This document shows positions 1-9,590 of a DNA stretch of 64,000 nucleotides, piece after piece. Position 1 is the stretch's first letter. Each line of letters opens with the position of its first letter. The DNA is from Purpureocillium takamizusanense. Taxonomy: Eukaryota > Ascomycota > Sordariomycetes > Hypocreales > Ophiocordycipitaceae. Below the pieces are notes generated by a model. That model saw only the letters and a list, made by a program, of their open reading frames with translations. It was not told the origin of the DNA and did not search any database. Location of the stretch: contig NC_063070.1 of NCBI RefSeq assembly GCF_022605165.1, forward strand, positions 3,286,001 to 3,350,000, given 5' to 3'. The position numbers and the translations under genes are program-made.

Positions 1-1461
1 GCCCGGTGATCATGAATGCGGCGGCGTAGTTGCCGATGCGAAGCTCGTGTTCGTGTAAGAGGACGGCGGCCTAGAGCAACGACGGTCAGTGAGACTGAGT
101 GCTTGGAGCCGGACGGATAGTGTCCGTGTGTCGTATATTAGTATAACGTTACCATGACTGTGTCTGTAGACGGGCGGTTGATGCTTGCAAAGAGCAGTTG
201 CTGGGCTCTGCGTGCCCATTGACAGCCTGCGCGCAAGGCGAGCCCCTCGCCTGCCCCCTCCGACGACGATGTCGCAGACGAGGCTGCAAAGAACCTGCCA
301 CATCATTGGTAACTGATACATCATTGGCAATAATACATGGATGGGGCTCGACGTACTTGGCACCCAGCGCGCAGACAGCCAAGAGGACGACGTTGCTGTT
401 GCGGCCAGCCTCGCTCTGGTCCTCGATGAACTGCATAAACGACGGGCGATGTATGAAGCCGAAGGATCGAAGCGGATGGACCATTTTAAAGTACAGCTTC
501 ACAAGTCGGAGGACGTAGGGAAAGGCGGGGAGCTTGTGCGAAAAGAGCCTGTAGAAGGGGTCCGTCAAGTCAGACTGCTGCCCAGCTTGTGTCTGGATGC
601 CGACTTGGGAGGAACTAGGCTCACGCACCATTCCATCTCTGGAGGGACGCTGCGACCAAGAACTTGTTGGCGCTGCTGCATCTCGGGCGGCGTTTGACGT
701 CTGGCAACGGGTTGTTGACGCCTGCGCTCAAGTCCCCTCGTGCCCTGCTCATTGTCATCGTCGCTCTCCGAAGCACTCGATCCAGCCCCTCGATGGGCAC
801 GGGCACCACGAGCGCCATCCCGTGATGCCTCTGTCCCGCATGGCTCATCGTGGGAGCCGCCGGACTGCAGCCTTCGCGCGCGCTTCACCCACCGTGGCGC
901 CGCCTTGTCGTCGTACTCGCACTTGCGGCTACGCTGGCGGCACCTCTGGCACGCGGGCTGCTCGCCCGAGCAGCGCACCTTGGCGACTCGACACGGACGA
1001 CATGAGCGGAAAGCGCGGTGCCTGCGAAGCTTCTCCGCGGTGACGATGGCGTGTTCTGCGGCGGTGGTGGCTAGCGATGCCGGGCTGCTGCTTCCCTCTG
1101 GTGGCCGGAGGCAGGGTATCTGAAGCCGCTCGCAGTTGGCACAGCCGTTTGGCCGCTCGTCACATTTGACCTATACCGCTACTATGTGAGGATATACCCT
1201 TCATGCAAGTATATACATACTTGAAAGGAACCGGCTGCCCGTACCTTGCGCGCTCGACAAGTCCCGCATCCTGAGAAACGGAGCACCCCGGGGGTCGTCA
1301 GCAGTAATCACTAGACGGCGGCGCATAGTAGTGGTAGCGCAGTTTGCGCGAATGGAGTCCACTCTGGCATCATCAATCATACCTGTCCTGGACCGTTTCC
1401 CTCTCTCCGCGTTCCCCTCCAGGCTTGCCGGCGACTGCGGCTTCCTTTTGCTACCGTTCAT
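1..1461 (-). CDS. Transcription factor with two tandem Zn2Cys6 clusters (3' end outside window)
   Basis: A predicted nuclear DNA-binding regulator. Exons read on the minus strand: 1461-1383, 1270-1245, 1170-629, 548-337, 283-153 and 70-1. All introns are GT..AG (112, 74, 80, 53 and 82 nt) and all phases agree, giving 353 residues before the window edge. Cluster 1 has cysteines 28, 31, 38, 45, 48 and 55 (C-x2-C-x6-C-x6-C-x2-C-x6-C) and is itself split by an intron. Cluster 2 has cysteines 92, 95, 102, 109, 112 and 119 with the same spacing. An acidic Ser/Asp-rich linker follows. From about residue 220 the protein has the look of the fungal transcription factor middle-homology region (for example WARRAQQLLFASINRPST). 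The gene is divergent from the sugar transporter across about 850 bp and may control it (inference). Two complete clusters in one protein are unusual. Confidence is high for the family and good for the exon joins. Confidence 0.86.
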
Positions 1462-2311
1462 CTTACACGGCTGGTCGTATCTTCAACGTACTGATGAAAT
1501 GGGAGCCCCCCGAAAGTGTGTGGTCGGGGTTAGGCGCTGTCGGCTCGACAAGGCCGTACATGTACGGAGTGAGGAAGCCACCCAGGGGGGGAGGGCGGAG
1601 ACGGACGACAGCAGCAGCGATGGACGGAGGGAGGTCTACTGGGGTGAGGACCAGCCGCCGTCAACTGGGAGCCCTACCTAGCACAGGGAGTTGTTACAAA
1701 CCTTGGTCTCGGGTTCGTCTTGGATCGGAAAAAGTATCATTGTTGGCTGGAGCTGAATGCCTGGGGGGCGAGCCGACCGACGGGTCGAAACGCGACGGGG
1801 GCATCGATACTAATAGGCGACGGCGCCGACGACCTGCCCTCTGGAAATACTCGGCCCCTCGCCTAATCGTTGGCTAGCGAAGCCGATGGGCCCGAATTGT
1901 GGAGGGTTCCAGCCAAACAGATTTGGAGTTGATGGCGCCAACGACAAACGCCATTTCCCCAGACTCTGGGGAAATCAAGGCCATGAGTGAGCCCCGTGGG
2001 CACGTGGCTTGGAATCGTCTTCGGCGGCGAGATCTTACTTTGGCGTGCGTACTTTGAAGATTGAAATCGGCATTTTCCTCTTGTCGGCCTGGCCCGGGCA
2101 CATACAAATACGGACGGGATGGTCGTCATCCTTGCCATTGAGGCGACTCCCCGGTGCCTCAACAGCCAACTGGAGCTTCCGTGAATTCACCAGACCGTCG
2201 TCCGCTTGCATCACCTGCCTGCCCGACTGCCAGCAGCAGCAGCTCCACGAAAGACAGACCCGACCTCTCGGCCCCGTTGGAGCCTGGTTTCCAACGCTCA
2301 GACGGCCCAAG
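1462..2311. promoter_or_regulatory. Shared divergent promoter region, TF and sugar transporter
   Basis: This is the 850 bp between the divergent start codons of the two-cluster regulator and the MFS sugar transporter. I see no coding potential in it that is supported by splice sites or family motifs. It contains the perfect inverted repeat at 1953-1975, described separately. Confidence 0.5.
1953..1975. promoter_or_regulatory. Perfect 11-bp inverted repeat with CreA-like cores
   Basis: The arm ATTTCCCCAGA (1953-1963) is followed by one C and then its exact reverse complement (1965-1975). Each arm holds CTGGGG in opposite orientation, which fits SYGGRG, the known consensus of the carbon catabolite repressor CreA/Cre1. 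The centre lies about 350 bp before the sugar transporter start. A pair of inverted repressor sites in front of a sugar transporter is a sensible arrangement, but binding is inferred. Confidence 0.5.
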
Positions 2312-4443
2312 ATGGTGCCCAGACTCACCAATGTGTATCTCGTCGCGACGCTGGCGACAATCGGCGGGTTGTTGCAGGGCTTTGACGTGAGCACTCTGTC
2401 AGCAGTGCTTGCCACGCCGCAGGTCAGTCAGACAGCAACACCGAAAATTTTGACATTTCGTGGGAGCCGCAAATAGCAGGACTACTGAAACCAACGTCCG
2501 GGTTTTTCTAGTACAAAAGCTACTTCTCCAAGCCCGACTCGGTGACCCAAGGCGGCATTACGGCATCCATGGCCGGCGGATCCCTGCTCGGCTCCTTCTT
2601 TGCTTCGTGGACGGGCGATAGGATTGGGAGGCGAGACTCCATGGCTGTCGCGTGCGTCATCTTCATATGCGGCTCGATATTGATGAGCGCGGTGCAGAAC
2701 CGCGCGATGCTCATTGTGGCGCGCGTTGTCAATGGTTGGGCCGTGGGCATGTTGACCAGCCAAGGGTACGTGCCGATGGGCTCCTATTATGTGTATGTGG
2801 AGTTGGGCAGGGACTGACACACAAGGCACAGGCCCATCTATATCGCTGAAATCAGTCCGACGAGGCATCGAGGACGCTTAATCTCTCTCCAGCAGTGGAT
2901 GATCACATGGGGTGTAAGTTCTATGTCTCGTGTAGCCCATGGCGGGAGGCGTCAACTGGAAAGACGGCTGACAGTTTATTGATCCAAAAAAAAAAAACAG
3001 ATCCTCATCATGTACTACATATCGTACGGAACGTCCTTCATCAAGTCAAACACTTCCTTTAGACTGCCGTGGGGCCTGCAGATGATCCCCGCGGTGGTGC
3101 TGCTCGTTTGCGTCCCGTTTATGCCGCGTTCCCCCCGCTGGCTGGCCAGCAAAGACCGATGGGAAGAGGCCTTGGATGTCCTTGCTTCGCTGCGGGCGAA
3201 CGAAGACACGACCAATGCTGAAGTTGTAACGGAGATACAGGAGATTCGGGAGCGTGTGCAGTACGTTTTCACGTTTTTTTCCCTTCTCCCTTCTGGGTTA
3301 TTGTCGCAACCTTGTTTGTTTGTCTCTTGGCGGGTTGGCTGACTGACATTGCTTGTTTTTCGCAGACAAGAGATTCAGTACGGATCGACTTCCTGGGCCG
3401 AGGTGTTTTCCAAGCGAAACATTGTCCGAGTCCACGTCGCCATCTTTGCGCACATTTGGGCCCAGTACAGCGGGACCAACGCCCTCATGTACTACATCGT
3501 TTACATCTTCCAGATGGCGGGCCTGTCCGGGACGACCAACCTGACCATCGCCAGCATTCAGTACATCATCAATGTCATTATGACCGTGCCGGCGCTGCTG
3601 TTCGTCGACAAGCTGCCCCGTCGCCGTGTCATGATGACGGGAAGCTTGCTCATGGCCGTGTGGCTGTTCGCGACGGGGGCCATCATGGCGACGCAGGGCC
3701 ACGCCGTCCCCGGCGGCCTCAAGGACAGCCCGACGATTACATGGGTCGTGAGCAGTGGGGGTGCTAGCAAGGCGATTATAGCATGCAGCTACTTGTTCAT
3801 CGCCACGTTTGCTTGCACTTGGGGGTGAGTTTTTCTCCCGGAATCCTCATCAATCGGGGCGGCCTGTGGTTTGGTCGCTCCATGTCTAGGGCGGTGCGCA
3901 CGCTGGATATGCTCGGCTGACAGCATTGACAAACACACAGACCGATGGGCTGGATCTACCCGTCGGAGATTGTTCCGCTGTACATTCGCTCCAAGGCCGT
4001 ATCTTTGGCGACATTATTCAACTGGTAAGACAGCCATCTGCGATTGAGCTTGGGTTTCAGGGCGGACCCCCAGTCGGCGTCAATGAATGCAGTGACGATA
4101 GTCGAGGCTGACTTGCGGTGATGGCAGGCTTTGCAACTTCTCCCTAACCTTTATGACCCCACCGGCGTTCCAGAACATCCAGTGGAGATTCTACATGATC
4201 TTCGGCACGTTCTGCGTGGCGGCGTTTGTGCACGTCTTCTTCTTCTTCCAGGAGACCAAGGGCAGGAGCCTGGAAGAGATGAATGACATTTTCGACAACA
4301 ACACCTTTGCGTTTGGCAAGATCAAGGGTCCGGATCAAGACTTTGACGAGCGCGTTAGGCAGGTCGAGACGAAGCTCGGCAGCGGACAGCAGCATGAGGT
4401 GCTCGAGGTGGACATGATCAAGAAGACGGGTCAGCTGGCTTAG
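2312..4443 (+). CDS. MFS sugar transporter (sugar porter family)
   Basis: A plasma-membrane sugar:proton symporter or facilitator of the major facilitator superfamily. Exons: 2312-2422, 2512-2765, 2832-2913, 3001-3260, 3366-3824, 3941-4024 and 4128-4443, giving 521 aa, the usual size for the family. Diagnostic motifs are GDRIGRRD after TM2, PIYIAEISPTRHRGR (the PESPR-type loop 4 signature), PRSPRWL after TM6, PSEIVPLYIRSKA before TM11 and QETKGRSLEEM after TM12. The start was chosen at MVPRLTNVYLV, which leads straight into TM1 and the QGFD motif. It is divergent from the two-cluster regulator and followed by a second Zn2Cys6 gene, so regulated sugar uptake is likely. The substrate cannot be told from sequence alone. 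Confidence 0.93.
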
Positions 4444-5161
4444 AACATGACATGGAAGGAATGTGTAAGGGATCGATGTGGCGGCTGATACGCGAGCAAG
4501 GCCCCTCTGATGGGATGGGAGGGCCGACGATCGTATGCCTGCTGGTTTTCGTACAGCACTCGGTAATTAATTACATGACAACTCCCGAGCGGCACGTTTT
4601 TCGGCCTCGATTGTCTGGTTTGATTCTGTGTGCCCCAGCCCCCAGGCGCTGAAGAAACTCTTGGCGGGTAAAATGCCCCGAAACAGCGTAGCGCGCAGCG
4701 CCCGCTGGCGATCGTCAAATGCAGGGTCGACAGCGGAATTTGTCATTGCCTTGCATGGCGTGTACGCTCATGTGTTCTCCGTGGTGATGATTGCCGTCAG
4801 CTTTGCAGTCCAGCAAGCCTCGGAAAACAACATCTTCAAGTCAAGTCGCGAATCAGCATTGAATTCCACTGCGTCTTCATGGAAATTTGAAAAGAAAGGG
4901 GTAGTAAAAAGGCACTGCCATCTTTTTGCTTCGTGACGTGACAGGGGGCTCTGACAGAGCGGTTGTGTCTTACTGAGCCCAGCGCTTGCTGTGGCAGGCC
5001 ATGCCAGGGCCCAATTTAGTAACATCTTTCTTGTGTTGCGTCGTCCATAGAGTACTTCGTACCATCCAAACTCACACACCTCTGCGACGTTAAATCCCGA
5101 CAGTGAGAGGCGAGGCAAGGCGAGGCTACGGCGGAACCGTCATCTCAACGCCGCCGCAGTG
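4444..5161. other. Intergenic, no gene seen
   Basis: About 720 bp between the sugar transporter stop and the next Zn2Cys6 start. It should hold the transporter 3' UTR and the promoter of the next gene. Short open frames here lack family motifs and supporting splice sites. Confidence 0.5.
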
Positions 5162-6908
5162 ATGAAGGTCAGGCAGGTCACCGTGTGCCATACCTGCCGA
5201 GCGCGCAAGGTGGGCGTGAGTGAGGTCCCTCATCAGACTCTCAAGTCTGTTTCCCCGCCCTTCCCTTCCGCTGACCAACGTCTCCTCGATCCGCAGTGCG
5301 ATGGCAAGCGCCCGTCCTGCACGCAGTGCGCCATGTCGCGGCGCAAGTGTGCAGGATATAACCACGACCTCATCTTTGTGCCCATGTCCAAAACGGGGTC
5401 TCGTATCCGCCACGGCGGCCAAGTCTCTTCCAAGAAGCCTTTTATTAGGGATGATGATGTCCATGCCGAGCCACGGCGCCGCCGGGCGGCCCTGGAAGCA
5501 GACGCTCTGCCCGTGCAGCGACAAAACCGCCGAGATCATCTTGCCATCGGTCCAGCTCTACAGTGGCCGCTGCAGCACATTATTCTCCTATTGATACAAA
5601 ATTTCGCCCCGGCCATCTACCCAGACGTCATGGGACTTGATGCTTCGTGCTCTCCGCCACGGATATGCGGCTCGTGGGTGGAGCTGTTACCCGACATGGC
5701 CGGCCAGCCGGCGAATGAGGCCATCATCACGGCGCCGGTTCGGACGCTCGCAACGTCTATTCTTGCGCGGGGCTATCACGGCATCGTGTCTATGGGGGAA
5801 GCCCTGATGGCCCATGGCACCGCACTGCGCTCGGTCAATCACGCGCTTGCCAATGCGGACAAGACAAACACAAACGTGCTGGCTGCTTCAGTCATGTGCC
5901 TGATGATCTCGGAGGTATACATGTCACTCACCCTCTACCAAACATCAATCAAAACGACGAAGGCTAACGCGTTTTCTTCAGCTTATTCTGCCCAGGCCGG
6001 ACGCAGGCACGCCACAAGCTCACGCCCTCGGGTTGGAGGCGCTTTTGAAGCTTCAAGACCCGGCATACTATGCTGTTGGTCCGGCACATAGACTCTTCCT
6101 CGGCCTCCGACCAGCCGTAGTAAGTGGTCCGAGACAGATAAAGGTTATGGTCTTGAAACTTTCCGGCTCATGTCCATTACTGCAGATTGTCCAAGCCATT
6201 TGCGCCCGCAATCCGACCTTTCTCGCGGAACCATCCTGGAAGACTGTGCCCTTCCGACTCATTAAACCAGCGCCCCTCCATGAGCTGATGACCGTTGCGG
6301 CTGATGTACCAAAGTTATTACGGGACTTTGATCAGTTAATGGCCGGTGTCTCGGACGGAAAGAGCATTGGGCTGGGGCCCCAAAAATTGCTGTCATCACA
6401 TCTGGGCCTTCTCCACGCGCTCGAGACCTGGCATGATGCCTTCTACGAGCGGCTGGAGCAGCCCTCGCATTGGTCCACCCACGAGAACGATGACAGACCG
6501 TGTCTTTGGTTTTCGGACATTACCATTGCCAACTGTTTGACACACTACTGGGCGTTGTGGATACTATGTGTCGAGAACATACGCCTACTGCGCGCCAAAG
6601 TCCCTGCTCTTGGCGCCTTAGCAATGGCGATACGAGGGCAAGTACCTGAAAACGCCGCCATCAAAAGCCATCTTCGGCAGGTCGCTGTTTCTATCCTGGA
6701 CAGCGCAAACTACCTGATGCAGGACGACATGAAGCTTTACGGAGCGACGTCTCTGATTCTCCCACTGCAAATCGCCTTCAAACACCTCAGGTCTCATCAT
6801 CCTAGAGAATGGGACTTGATAGAGGCTTGCGACAGCACGATTGACTTGATCGAGGCTAAGGGCTTCCACTACATTGGCCACTTCTTGCGGGCTACATCCA
6901 ACGGATGA
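5162..6908 (+). CDS. Zn2Cys6 transcription factor
   Basis: A predicted nuclear regulator of 510 aa. Exons: 5162-5215, 5297-5914, 5982-6119 and 6186-6908. The first intron lies inside the zinc cluster. Splicing at GTGAGT (5216) gives C9-x2-C12-x6-C19-x6-C26-x2-C29-x6-C36, whereas the alternative upstream GT would remove two residues and break the spacing. Unspliced, the 81-nt intron stays in frame, so a naive model would wrongly include it. The C-terminal half (PRPDAGTPQAHALGLEALL, then an all-helical region) resembles the fungal-specific transcription factor domain of the DUF3468/Fungal_trans_2 type. It is co-oriented with the sugar transporter. Its target is unknown. Confidence 0.88.
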
Positions 6909-7010
6909 GCAGAGCCGAGTGAGCGAAAAACTATACATACATGTACCTATATCGATCTCCTTTCTGCGGCGACGATTCTGGCAGGCCGCGTCCGCGATGC
7001 GCGCCGGGCC

Positions 7011-7802
7011 CTACACAATGGTTGTGGCGACACCGCGGGGCAGCCATCGAACTTTGCCATCGATGCCTTCCTGCTCAAAGACGCCAAGAACCTCCTCACG
7101 ACCCTGTGCAAAATGATCCCAGCCTTCAAAATGCAATGGTACCACAATGTCAGGCTGGATATCGCGAATGAGCCGTGCTGCCTGTTTCCCGTCCATGGTA
7201 ATCACCAGGGGCGGGTCCGACACCGGGACCGACGCCGCTCCGAGGTTCAGGATCGCGACGCTGATGTGGAACTTTTCCTTGAGAGTTGCAAGTTCATCGA
7301 TGTATACGGTATCCCCAGATATGTATATGGCGTTCGGGAGCCCGTTTGTGTCCCCGAATTCGGCGCTGGTGAGGACGAACCCGGTGCATTCGCCCCCGGG
7401 AAGGTGCTGGCATGGCGTAGCCGTCACCTTGAAGTGTTTGCCGCCGACGTTGAGATCCACAGTCTCCCAGGGCTTCAAGCCTCGCACGTCTGGCCGGGGT
7501 GCGAGCTTGTTCGCGCCGTCCACGGTGGTGAGGACCTTGCGGCCATCGAGCAGGCGTCGACCCAAGTCGTCGAGGTTATCCTCGTGGTCCTCGTGGCTCA
7601 ACAACACGGCGTCCACGGCGGGGATGTCTTGAAGCTGGAGGGCGGGAGAGATTGACGTTCGCAGAATGGTGATGCCCTTGTCCCATTCGGATCCCGCCGG
7701 GGAGAAGACGGGGTCTGTGATCAACTTGACGCCGTCGATGTCGAGAATGGCCGTAGCCGTGCCGATATACGTAATCTTGAGAGAACTCTTAAAAGTCGCC
7801 AT
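7011..7802 (-). CDS. Metallo-beta-lactamase-fold hydrolase, UlaG-like
   Basis: A single-exon gene of 263 aa. The start was taken at MATFKSSLKITYIG, because residues before it are non-conserved and a TATATA stretch at 7874-7883 lies about 75 bp upstream on this strand. The fold is shown by the early strands with LITDPVFSPAG, by LLSHEDHEDNLD (H70, D72, H73, D75), which stands at the position of the HxHxDH metal motif, by ISGDTVY (a metal-bridging Asp) and by VVPLHFEGWDHF near the end, which supplies the last His. The metal motif differs from the canonical one, with Asp and Asn at positions that are usually His. A similar H-x-x-H-x-D-N pattern occurs in UlaG-like lactonase relatives as I recall them. 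The substrate is unknown. A cytosolic location is likely since I see no signal peptide. Confidence 0.85.
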   Translation of the reverse strand: MATFKSSLKITYIGTATAILDIDGVKLITDPVFSPAGSEWDKGITILRTSISPALQLQDIPAVDAVLLSHEDHEDNLDDLGRRLLDGRKVLTTVDGANKLAPRPDVRGLKPWETVDLNVGGKHFKVTATPCQHLPGGECTGFVLTSAEFGDTNGLPNAIYISGDTVYIDELATLKEKFHISVAILNLGAASVPVSDPPLVITMDGKQAARLIRDIQPDIVVPLHFEGWDHFAQGREEVLGVFEQEGIDGKVRWLPRGVATTIV

Positions 7803-8659
7803 GATGAGAAACACACACAAGGTTAAAATGAAGTTGCACGATGGGGAATCGGACAAGGCGCTGGCATCAGTCTTATATATATTACATCGTTCCAGCCCTC
7901 GACGGCGACCGCGGCACTCGCTCACCGGCCTGGTCTTGGCGGGTAAAGTCTCCAAAAGCAGCTTAGGCCGCCCCTGTAGTAACCAGTGGGCACGCTACAG
8001 CTGGGGATCAATTATTCTTGCGTGACTGCAGCTTACCCTCGATTTGATCCCAGGCGGACGGCAAGGATGGCCAATCAGCAGATACGTCAGAATTGGGCAG
8101 ACCGCGCGATCTCATGTGCGTATGGGTGCAGCAAAGAGTCCATGTGCATCTGGTGGAAGTTTACTAGGTGCGCCGGTGCCCCGAGTATGACGGAACCATG
8201 CCGGACCCCTCGGTGCTGTAACCGCCTCTTCCGGCATATCCGCCGTGCCACTCCGATCTCTTTGCCTCTCAAAGAGCGAGAATCTCCGCAATGCACATCG
8301 GCCTTCTTCAGGAAGAGCAAGCCCGACCCGTCTTTAGCGCATCTGGCCTTTTGCTGGGATTTTGACATTCAACGCCACGACTACTGTCTGCTACCGCATT
8401 GCGAACAACCCAGCGGCTGATATGATGGAGGCTATCAACGCATGCGGCCTCCGTTAACTCGGAATAATGAGCAATAAGCCATATGAGCGGCGCCAAAATT
8501 TTGCATCATTTGTCCACAGACTCGTCGAACGAGGCCTTCTCTTGACCTTATGGCCCGGGTTCCAATTGCCCATCCTATGTCTTGGCCCTGTTTCTTCTCG
8601 ATGCTAATACAGTTTGCATCGCCTGCCCCGCTCACCATGCATTGAGCCCAATTGAACTT
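7803..8659. other. Intergenic, no gene seen
   Basis: About 860 bp holding the hydrolase promoter and then the end of the transporter relic. The small frames do not resemble any family I know. Confidence 0.4.
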
Positions 8660-9590
8660 CTAGTCAGGCTGCAGCACCTTGTGAAAAGCCTTATCTATGG
8701 CATACAGAGTGGCAGACCCGACCGTGTTGCCCCACCATACAGGCGCCTCAGTATCTATTAGACTGAGCGTGAGAACAATGACAACGGTTCTGCTGATGGT
8801 CAAACCAGTACCCAGCACGGCAGAAGTAATGTAGTTGAATCGCATCCACCAGCTCCTTCAACGGTCACGTTTCCATTTACTGAAGATAACCCGATAATAC
8901 CCTAGGATAAATGACTTAGTGGTGAGTAGGTGTAATTTGGCCGAATCCAGAGAAGATGACGGGCGCACTGACATATAACCCAACTATTTGACCAAAAACA
9001 CACTACGCTTCAGCCGTGACCTGGGTCCTGAATAACGTCCGAGGCGGAAGCTTGAGATGATGGCCAACCTTCATACCAGATACAAAGGCCAGCGCCTGGG
9101 ACATTGTGATGTATACATATGTTTTGAACATCATCATAGCTGTCGGCCTGCCGGGCAAGGCATAGCCAATTATGATTTCGGCGAAAACGTTGGGACTGAG
9201 CTGAATATTTCTCGCAGCCTGAACGATACCTACTGTCACTAACTAGACTAGGGCGATCACTCTGGCAAGAACGATCGCCCACCAGGTGAGGCCGGTGTTA
9301 CAGAGATACGACGAGACAAAGCAGAAGGCCAAACATTGGGACGAAAACGCAAAGGAAGCTCCATTGAGGCACCTGCCGATATGTACGCATCATTCCAACG
9401 TGGCTATCGTCCATGATGTGGTCTTTGTCCCGCCATCGCATAATTATTTCCCTCGAGTGAAAGAATGTGGTGTGAAAGAAAAGCGCAATAATGCCGGCAA
9501 ATGATAGACCACAGCTCATCGCGAAGGTCGTCTATATGAAAGTAGGAGAATATTCTTTATGCTTATGCTCATCAAGTCGAAAGTCCAGTC
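8660..9590 (-). pseudogene. Relic of an OPT-family oligopeptide transporter
   Basis: Several frames on the minus strand together resemble the C-terminal half of a fungal OPT transporter. In order they are: HKEYSPTFI then TTFAMSCGLSFAGI (about 9480-9565), RQVPQWSFL, TWWAIVLARVIALV, NIQLSPNVFAEIIIGYALPG and MMMFKTYVYITMSQALAF (9003-9239), PVIFSGFGQITPT (about 8950), and FNYITSAVLGTG with PVWWGNTV (8660-8845). The frame is broken by stops at 9532-9534, 9243-9245 (a Trp position in the family) and 8999-9001, and by frameshifts near 9300 and 8850-8950. The N-terminal half is not visible. No functional product is possible. The family call rests on several conserved blocks in the right order. Confidence 0.8.

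Noticed and set aside
1344..1877. 177-codon plus-strand frame overlapping the first exon of the two-cluster regulator
   Set aside because: It is antisense to a supported exon and is low-complexity Arg/Gly/Ser-rich, typical of a shadow frame.
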